Assembly: GCA_035493895.1 (NCBI GenBank)
Contig: DATJHM010000059.1
Location: forward strand, 1 to 5,913
Direction of reading: 5' to 3'
DNA: 5,913 bases
Origin: DATJHM01 sp035493895
GTDB lineage: Bacteria > Chloroflexota > Ktedonobacteria > Ktedonobacterales > Ktedonobacteraceae
Below the pieces are notes generated by a model. It ran no database searches. It was not told the DNA's origin and worked only from the letters and a program-made list of their open reading frames with translations. The position numbers and the translations under genes were made by a program. Below are positions 1-4,665 of the stretch, one piece after another. Position 1 is the stretch's first letter. Every line of letters starts with the position of its first letter.

Positions 1-141
1 GGGGATATGGCCGGTTCGCTCACTGGTGAGCTGGCTTATAATATTCTTGATACCATTCCCGGCAATGTCGTACGAAGTAAACCGCATCTTCGCAAACGCT
101 TACCATTCTGGTATCTCGATCTTGTGCGACGAAATCCTTGA
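1..141 (+). CDS. C-terminal 46 residues of an unidentified protein
   Basis: Frame 1 is open from the left edge to TGA at 139-141 and reads as ordinary protein: it begins GDMAGSLTGELAYNILD and ends FWYLDLVRRNP. The gene start lies outside the window. The tail is soluble in character, with a basic stretch around RSKPHLRKR followed by an aromatic segment (PFWYLDLV), and no membrane helix. I do not recognise the family, and no catalytic motif can be assigned from so short a piece. Coding is supported by the open frame and the natural amino-acid composition, and by the fact that a hairpin with a T-tract and then a new promoter follow the stop. The 220-nt gap to the kinase start, with its own promoter, suggests the two genes are transcribed separately. 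Confidence 0.7.
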   Translation, partial: GDMAGSLTGELAYNILDTIPGNVVRSKPHLRKRLPFWYLDLVRRNP

Positions 142-192
142 CATAAATCCTTTCCCCAATCGAAATATCCCATACCGTTGACCATTTTTTGC

Positions 193-224
193 CAGAGCGA
201 TCTTTACGCTCTGCATTGCTTTTT
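193..224 (+). terminator. Candidate intrinsic terminator after the left-edge gene
   Basis: A perfect 7-bp stem, CAGAGCG (193-199) and CGCTCTG (207-213), encloses a 7-nt loop. It is followed after six bases by TTTTT (220-224). It lies about 50 nt past the stop of the left-edge gene and ahead of the kinase promoter, where a terminator would be expected. The offset between stem and T-run and the short T-run make it a moderate rather than strong terminator. Confidence 0.45.
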
Positions 225-289
225 CTACCTGTTCTCTACTTCTCGGAGCACAAAATTGCTTCTATGGAGAAAATGGGAAAACGCCCGGC

Positions 290-319
290 TTGACGAGCTA
301 TAAAGCAGTCAAGTATACT
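290..319 (+). promoter_or_regulatory. Sigma-A-type promoter of the histidine kinase gene
   Basis: TTGACG (290-295, five of six consensus bases) and TATACT (314-319, five of six) are separated by 18 nt. Transcription would start near 326, giving a leader of about 36 nt that carries the ribosome site at 351-355. This position also explains the TTG at 290: it is part of the -35 box and not a translation start. Confidence 0.7.
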
Positions 320-350
320 TCCCGTGGTTCATTAGTTTATGCCTTCGTAC

Positions 351-355
351 GAGGA
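351..355 (+). promoter_or_regulatory. Ribosome binding site deciding the kinase start
   Basis: GAGGA sits six bases before ATG 362, a normal Shine-Dalgarno distance. No comparable site precedes the in-frame TTG at 290. This selects ATG 362 and shortens the longest open reading frame by 24 codons. Confidence 0.75.
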
Positions 356-361
356 TTTTTT

Positions 362-3334
362 ATGAATACGGCTTCGACGAGAATAATAGAATCTGCACAT
401 TTAAAACGTCTGGCACGTTATAATTTTTTTATTGCCTTTTTTACAGCTTTTTTTATCCTTGGCTGCTTCTTCTGGATGTACAAACGACCGGGCGACGAGC
501 AACTTAATCAAGATTTTGCCAACGTGATGTACGGCGTTAGCTCTTTCATTGGCGCTATCTGGGCCTTACAAACAGCCTATCGCAGCCGATACGGCCCTCT
601 ACTTCTCCCACAACGTTATCAGCTGGCCTGGTTCCTCGTATCTCTGGGCCTCTTGTTCAACGCCATTGGCGGCTTTTGCTATTGGTATCTGCAACATCAA
701 GGAGATGTCCCCTTTCCATCATTTGCAGACTTTTTTTTTCTCCTCTATTATCCTCTAATTTTTGCGGGCTTACTTCTTATGCCAACGAAGGCACGCTTTC
801 ACATACGCATGGTCATCGATGCGATGATTACTACGGGCAGTCTGCTAGGCATATGCTGGTATTTCCTGATCGGACCTCAATATCTGCAAAATACCTCTCA
901 CACGCTCTCTCCCCAGAATATCGGCGATCTGGTCGTCAGCTTCGCTTACCCAACACTTGATGCAATTTCTTTGCTCGCGTTTTTCTTGCTGATGCAACGC
1001 AAGGTAGACACGAACTTTTATATTCCCTACCTCTTATTTATTTTTTCCCTTCTTTCCACAACCTGGGCGGATATGGCTTATGCGTATCTCAATATTTTCG
1101 GTGAGTATCAAGTCGGAACGGCATATATTGATACATTCTGGTTCATTAGCCAGTTACTGGGGGGAATGGCCGGACTCTACTCCTATACGGCTCTTGTGCA
1201 TGAGGCCTATCAACGGCAAAATGAGAAACAAGTCAGGGTACGTACCGAAATTTCGTCGTTTGATCACGCTGATAGCAACTGGCTCACCTCAAGCCTGCAT
1301 GTCTACATTCCCTTTATCACGCTCCTGCTTCTCTGTATTTATGCCGAGGTTTTTCATGCAGGGCGAGTAAGCGAGGGCCTGGTAGCCCTGACGCTGCTGG
1401 TGAGCATTATTGTTGCCATACGCTATATCTTAACGAATCGCGAGAACGACTTCTTGCTTCGGGAACGCGAGTGCCAACGGCGCGATTCTGAAAATCTACG
1501 CTTGCTTGCCATACATTTAAATCAGATATTGGATATGGACAAACTGCTCGAACGCACAGTATGCCTGCCCATCAAGGAGCTGGGCTTTACGACGGCCATA
1601 CTCCTGCTCTCTTCGCAAAAAGATCGCGAATCGCTTCCGATCCAGGTCTATGCCACTTCAAATAACACACCGCCTGTCACCTGGTATGTTCGCGAGAATG
1701 CACTCCTGCAACGTATGGCGCAAACCAGTAGAGAGACCGAGATGCATTGGTCTCATCATCTCAGTGAGCTACCACTTGATATACGCATCTGGCTACAACA
1801 ACAACAACTTGTTTCCAGCTACTTTCTGCCACTCTATTATCAGGACAAATTGCTTGGTTGCCTTGCCGTGACAGATAAAAGGACACGGACGCTCAATCAG
1901 CAGATGCTCACATTAGGGCGCGCTTATTGTGAACAGATAGCGACGATCATTGAACATGCACGGCTCTATCAGGAAGCACGAGAGCATGAAGCTTTTGCGA
2001 ACGCGATGACAACTATCGCGGTGCGTCTGAATTCAGCGGTTGTTGATCCGGCGGAAATTGGCGATCTGATCTGCCAGGAAGCCACAAAGGCATTACGCAC
2101 TGATTATGTTATTCTCTATCTCATCAATGAGCAGGGATTGCTCGAACCATGCGCACTCTCGCTCAGAGAAACCCATAAGGAGCAGATGCTGAAAGCCTGG
2201 CCCTGCATCTATCCGCACGAATATGAAGCTCAGGCGCTCCATATTTCCGAGCCCATGCTCCAGCAGATCGCTTTCCTGGTGCAACCAGATACGCATCTCC
2301 TTTCGCCTGAAACACCCTCCTCAGCGCCCGATCAACTTCCAATAGCAAGAAGGAACGGCAGAAGAACACGCCGCCTGTACCCTCCAACACTGCACGAAAA
2401 ACTGATGCAGCTTCGCATTCACAGCACAATCCTGGCCCCCCTGATCGTACGCGAAAAGGCGGCGGGCGTCTTAATTTTTGCGCGCGCTGAACATGACAGC
2501 TTGAATGAATATCCTCCTTTCAATAGTGCCGATCTACCGCTGGCACAGAACTTTGTCGAACAGGCCAGAGTAGCATTTACCAATGCTCGCCTCTATCAGC
2601 GCCTGAAGAAGGCCCATCAGCGCCTGCAAGAACTCGATCAGCTCAAAGATCAATTTATGATTACCGCCTCACACGAGCTACGTACACCCCTGACTGCCGT
2701 GCAGGGCTACATCGAATTGCTGGCAAGCTTTGGCAACGAGATCTCGCCAGAACAACAACAGGAATTTCTGCAAAAGGCTCGTCAGGGCTGCGAAGAACTG
2801 GTCATATTGTTAAGCAATATCATGGATACGAGCCGCCTGGAGATGGAGGCGGGACTACGGCCTCTGGATACAAGCCGGGTCTCAGTGGATGAGGTGATCG
2901 AAAGTACGCTGATTATTATTGAACCACAGGTCACACAGGAACACCGCGAAATTCATTTGCATCTCCCTGGCAATCTGGCCGTCATGGCTGATCCTGTACG
3001 CTTACGTCAGGTGCTCATGAATATCAGCACGAATGCATTGAAATATTCAGATTCTGCGTCACCGATCGGTTTCTTTGCACGTACCAATAGTGCGAGACAG
3101 GTAATTATTAGTATCGCGGATAAAGGCAAGGGCATTGATCCCAAAGAACAAAATCGGGTGTTCCAGCGCTTCTATCGCATAGAGAGCGATGTAAACAGCC
3201 CTGTGCGCGGCTCTGGCCTGGGACTCTATGTTTCACAACGCCTGATTGAAGCGATGGGAGGCAAAATCTGGATAGAAAGTAGAGGGATTGCAGGAGAAGG
3301 CTCTACATTTCATATCCAACTCCCCATGGCCTGA
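362..3334 (+). CDS. Multi-TM, dual-GAF sensor histidine kinase
   Basis: 990-residue integral-membrane sensor kinase; it should autophosphorylate a histidine and pass the phosphate to a response regulator. About ten hydrophobic helices fill residues 20-356. This part carries PSFADFFFLLYYP (119-131) and YPTLD (196-200), motifs like those in multi-pass sensor regions of some Actinobacteria and Chloroflexota GGDEF and kinase proteins. A helical linker leads to GAF-like region 1 (about 385-533) and region 2 (about 545-742), the latter split by a basic insert (644-676). HisKA follows (about 757-825) with SHELRTPL and phospho-acceptor His771. HATPase_c has Asn887/Asn891 in the N box, D920-x-G-x-G924, F934/F937 and RGSGLGL (949-955). 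All catalytic boxes look intact. There is no receiver, HAMP or PAS domain I can see, and no response regulator in the window, so the partner is encoded elsewhere. The ligand of the sensor is unknown. The start is ATG 362, from the ribosome site and the promoter position. Confidence 0.93.
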   Translation: MNTASTRIIESAHLKRLARYNFFIAFFTAFFILGCFFWMYKRPGDEQLNQDFANVMYGVSSFIGAIWALQTAYRSRYGPLLLPQRYQLAWFLVSLGLLFNAIGGFCYWYLQHQGDVPFPSFADFFFLLYYPLIFAGLLLMPTKARFHIRMVIDAMITTGSLLGICWYFLIGPQYLQNTSHTLSPQNIGDLVVSFAYPTLDAISLLAFFLLMQRKVDTNFYIPYLLFIFSLLSTTWADMAYAYLNIFGEYQVGTAYIDTFWFISQLLGGMAGLYSYTALVHEAYQRQNEKQVRVRTEISSFDHADSNWLTSSLHVYIPFITLLLLCIYAEVFHAGRVSEGLVALTLLVSIIVAIRYILTNRENDFLLRERECQRRDSENLRLLAIHLNQILDMDKLLERTVCLPIKELGFTTAILLLSSQKDRESLPIQVYATSNNTPPVTWYVRENALLQRMAQTSRETEMHWSHHLSELPLDIRIWLQQQQLVSSYFLPLYYQDKLLGCLAVTDKRTRTLNQQMLTLGRAYCEQIATIIEHARLYQEAREHEAFANAMTTIAVRLNSAVVDPAEIGDLICQEATKALRTDYVILYLINEQGLLEPCALSLRETHKEQMLKAWPCIYPHEYEAQALHISEPMLQQIAFLVQPDTHLLSPETPSSAPDQLPIARRNGRRTRRLYPPTLHEKLMQLRIHSTILAPLIVREKAAGVLIFARAEHDSLNEYPPFNSADLPLAQNFVEQARVAFTNARLYQRLKKAHQRLQELDQLKDQFMITASHELRTPLTAVQGYIELLASFGNEISPEQQQEFLQKARQGCEELVILLSNIMDTSRLEMEAGLRPLDTSRVSVDEVIESTLIIIEPQVTQEHREIHLHLPGNLAVMADPVRLRQVLMNISTNALKYSDSASPIGFFARTNSARQVIISIADKGKGIDPKEQNRVFQRFYRIESDVNSPVRGSGLGLYVSQRLIEAMGGKIWIESRGIAGEGSTFHIQLPMA

Positions 3335-3395
3335 CCATGTTGTTCACCGGGAATAAAGTTGCAGACGATGAACACTGGCAGATCCATTTATCCAT

Positions 3396-3423
3396 TTTAC
3401 AATTTTCATCTCTTCTATATGAT
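3396..3423 (+). promoter_or_regulatory. Candidate promoter inside the intergenic gap
   Basis: TTTACA (3396-3401) and TATGAT (3418-3423) each match five of six sigma-A consensus bases with a 16-nt spacer. Transcription would begin near 3430, well ahead of the next gene at 3719. It would give either a long leader or, if the T-rich stem at 3561-3621 terminates, a separate RNA of about 190 nt. AT-rich DNA produces such matches by chance, so confidence is limited. Confidence 0.4.
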
Positions 3424-3495
3424 CTATAACTGAGATCCTTATAAATATAGGACATAGGGGGAAATAGGGAAAAAAGGACTATTCACATTTTAGAA

Positions 3496-3534
3496 ATGCT
3501 AAAGTCAGTCTCGCTTCGCACAATATTTTAGCAT
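3496..3534. repeat. Inverted repeat, 8-bp perfect arms
   Basis: ATGCTAAA (3496-3503) and TTTAGCAT (3527-3534) are exact reverse complements around a 23-nt spacer. One G-U and one U-A pair could extend the stem inward. CTAAA of the left arm (3499-3503) can alternatively pair with TTTAG just upstream (3489-3493). No T-run follows, so this is not a terminator; it could be an RNA stem or a protein site. Confidence 0.45.
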
Positions 3535-3560
3535 CTATAAAGAAAGTGGGATGTGCTGAT

Positions 3561-3621
3561 ACTGTTCCAATCGCTCAAAAACAAGGGCTGGTGGGATGTA
3601 GGGACAGTTTTTACCTTTTTT
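3561..3621 (+). terminator. Candidate terminator with a long loop, before the second promoter
   Basis: ACTGTTCC (3561-3568) can pair with GGGACAGT (3601-3608) as an 8-bp stem containing one G-U pair. It is followed at once by T5 (3608-3612) and shortly by T6 (3616-3621). The 32-nt loop is long for an intrinsic terminator and shows no clear inner stem, which weakens the call. The position, immediately before a new promoter, fits a unit boundary. Confidence 0.35.
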
Positions 3622-3631
3622 CTATTTATCA

Positions 3632-3660
3632 TTGTCAGCGAATCGGAATTATGATAGACT
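3632..3660 (+). promoter_or_regulatory. Likely promoter of the adaptor/HAMP gene pair
   Basis: TTGTCA (3632-3637, five of six consensus bases) and TAGACT (3655-3660, four of six) are separated by 17 nt. Transcription would start near 3667 and yield a leader of about 52 nt. An overlapping TATGAT (3650-3655) is a better -10 sequence but leaves only 12 nt to the TTGTCA. The palindrome at 3677-3696 falls just downstream of the predicted start, a usual place for a repressor site. Confidence 0.5.
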
Positions 3661-3676
3661 TACCGCTAGAAATGTA

Positions 3677-3696
3677 AACAGTAAACGTTTACTGTT
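3677..3696. promoter_or_regulatory. 20-bp perfect palindrome, probable repressor operator
   Basis: The half-site AACAGTAAAC is followed directly by its exact reverse complement, giving 20 bp of perfect symmetry around a central CG. A third GTAAAC lies at 3674-3679. Palindromes of the form GTAAACGTTTAC with a central CG are typical of LacI/GalR-family operators and also resemble some TetR-family sites. No regulator gene is in the window. In RNA it could fold into a short hairpin, but the lack of an adjacent T-run makes a DNA-binding site more likely. Confidence 0.6.
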
Positions 3697-3718
3697 CTTG
3701 TAGTTTTTACTAAAAAAA

Positions 3719-4642
3719 ATGCAACAAACATATTCTACAACACTCAAAGTTGTTGAAACTATTTTATCTACTCATAAACTGAGCGGCGAGTTGGTGACAA
3801 AAATCGATGGCATTCCATTGCTAAATGGAATGTGCGATGTTCAGATCTTAGTGAGAAGTGGTAAAATAGTCGCATGTACCATTACAAATGGTCAAAGTTT
3901 GCTTTCAGGTGAGGATGCAAAGAAAATCCTTTATGAAAAAGGCAAGCTTTCTTTGACGTTACGCGATATCCAACATACTTTTGGAGAGGAGCCGAAGCAA
4001 AGTAATGTTGGTGTTAGTCCAGACTCACAGGCACTTCCCTATGCTAGCAACGCTCACCCCCGTCCTAATCGTCGTCAGGCGACAGATCCACCAGGTGGTA
4101 TACTACCGCCAGGGCAACCTCATCCGTACGAATCTGAGCCCAATCATCAGATCACCACGGATCCACTGCCTGATATCCAGCCATTTGATTATCTCAACCA
4201 CTATGGATCTGGACCAAATCTGCAAACCACAGGTCCATTAGCTGGTATTCCTCGCTTGAGTAATACTCACCCATATGGCTCTGAAGCGGACTATCAGATC
4301 ACAGGTCCCTGGCCTGGTATCTCTGCACAACAACTGGGGGCCTACTCTGTCAGTCCTGTCACAGGTCCAAACATTCCTATACCTCCAGTTCCTTCACAAG
4401 CTCCTACTCTCTATGAAAGGTCTGTATTGCAAAAAACTATATCTATGGAAATAGATATATCGCTTGTGAGATCCTGGCCTCATTGGCAACGCCAAATTTT
4501 TTTACTCATAGATGGGAATCGAACCGTGGAACAAATCCTATCTTTAGTTTCGAAAGATCAGCCAGAACGAGTCATCCATTTTTTACAAGAGTTACTTTCA
4601 GCAGGATATATTAGAATTTATGAAGCATTTAGCGCTTTATAA
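3719..4642 (+). CDS. DUF4388-like / proline-rich repeat / winged-helix-like protein
   Basis: This 307-residue protein has no signal peptide or membrane helix, so it is likely cytoplasmic. Residues about 20-82 read like a DUF4388-type domain: LSGEL, then a beta-hairpin pattern (VQILVRSGKIVACTITNG, 41-58), then LSGEDAKKILYEKGKLSL (62-79), matching that family's habit of a short strand pair followed by a GEEA-type helix. Residues about 100-230 are a proline-, glycine- and serine-rich linker built from degenerate repeats. Residues about 235-300 form a compact helical domain with DGNRTVEQIL (265-274) and FLQELLSAGYIRI (288-300), the pattern of small winged-helix modules that follow DUF4388 or occur in PqqD-like proteins. 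No catalytic residues are visible. An adaptor or signal-relay role is inference. ATG 3719 is the first possible start after the in-frame TAG at 3701 and has no Shine-Dalgarno sequence. The next gene begins 23 nt after its stop, implying co-transcription. Confidence 0.85.
   Translation: MQQTYSTTLKVVETILSTHKLSGELVTKIDGIPLLNGMCDVQILVRSGKIVACTITNGQSLLSGEDAKKILYEKGKLSLTLRDIQHTFGEEPKQSNVGVSPDSQALPYASNAHPRPNRRQATDPPGGILPPGQPHPYESEPNHQITTDPLPDIQPFDYLNHYGSGPNLQTTGPLAGIPRLSNTHPYGSEADYQITGPWPGISAQQLGAYSVSPVTGPNIPIPPVPSQAPTLYERSVLQKTISMEIDISLVRSWPHWQRQIFLLIDGNRTVEQILSLVSKDQPERVIHFLQELLSAGYIRIYEAFSAL
4031..4399 (+). repeat. Degenerate protein repeats in the linker
   Basis: Residues about 105-227 of the 307-residue protein contain four to five imperfect units of roughly 20-29 residues. 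The common core is H-x-Y-x-S-x-x-N/D-x-Q-I/T-T-G/D-P-x-x-G/D-I. The clearest units start at PHPYESEPNHQ (134), HYGSGPNLQ (161) and HPYGSEADYQ (184), each followed by TDPLPDI, TGPLAGI or TGPWPGI. Units 134 and 184 also resemble each other in DNA (both contain ATCAGATCAC), which points to duplication rather than mere composition bias. Confidence 0.6.
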
Positions 4643-4654
4643 AATACAGGCAAA

Positions 4655-4660
4655 AAGGGA
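4655..4660 (+). promoter_or_regulatory. Ribosome binding site of the HAMP protein
   Basis: AAGGGA lies five bases before ATG 4666 in the 23-nt spacer after the preceding stop. It supports that start and contrasts with the first gene of the pair, which has none. Confidence 0.65.
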
Positions 4661-4665
4661 ATAAC

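Larger units (their letters stand above)
3335..3718. other. AT-rich, signal-dense intergenic region without a credible gene
   Basis: This 384-nt gap is clearly richer in A and T than the flanking genes. It holds, in order, a promoter-like pair (3396-3423), a purine-rich patch with G-runs at 3457-3461 and 3467-3469, an inverted repeat (3496-3534), two copies of GTGGGATGT (3546-3554, 3591-3599), a stem followed by T-runs (3561-3621), a second promoter-like pair (3632-3660) and a 20-bp palindrome (3677-3696). No convincing protein gene was found: the only ATG frame near the kinase stop gives 30 residues without a ribosome site. Confidence 0.7.

Noticed and set aside
138..168. Perfect TTGACA -35 box overlapping the stop of the left-edge gene
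   Set aside because: No acceptable -10 hexamer lies 16-19 nt downstream; the best matches there share about half the consensus. The 290-319 pair is much better placed.
264..293. Nine-codon leader peptide frame (MEKMGKRPA)
   Set aside because: It lies upstream of and overlaps the predicted kinase promoter, so it would not be on that transcript, and nothing regulatory such as repeated codons is seen.
1795..1808. CAA trinucleotide run
   Set aside because: It only encodes a short glutamine stretch (QQQQ) in the first GAF-like region and is too short to suggest repeat instability.
2093..2429. Minus-strand frames opposite the second GAF region
   Set aside because: They are shadows of the intact kinase gene, with no domain pattern of their own.
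3337..3429. 30-residue frame just after the kinase stop
   Set aside because: There is no ribosome site, the composition is unremarkable and the length is expected by chance.
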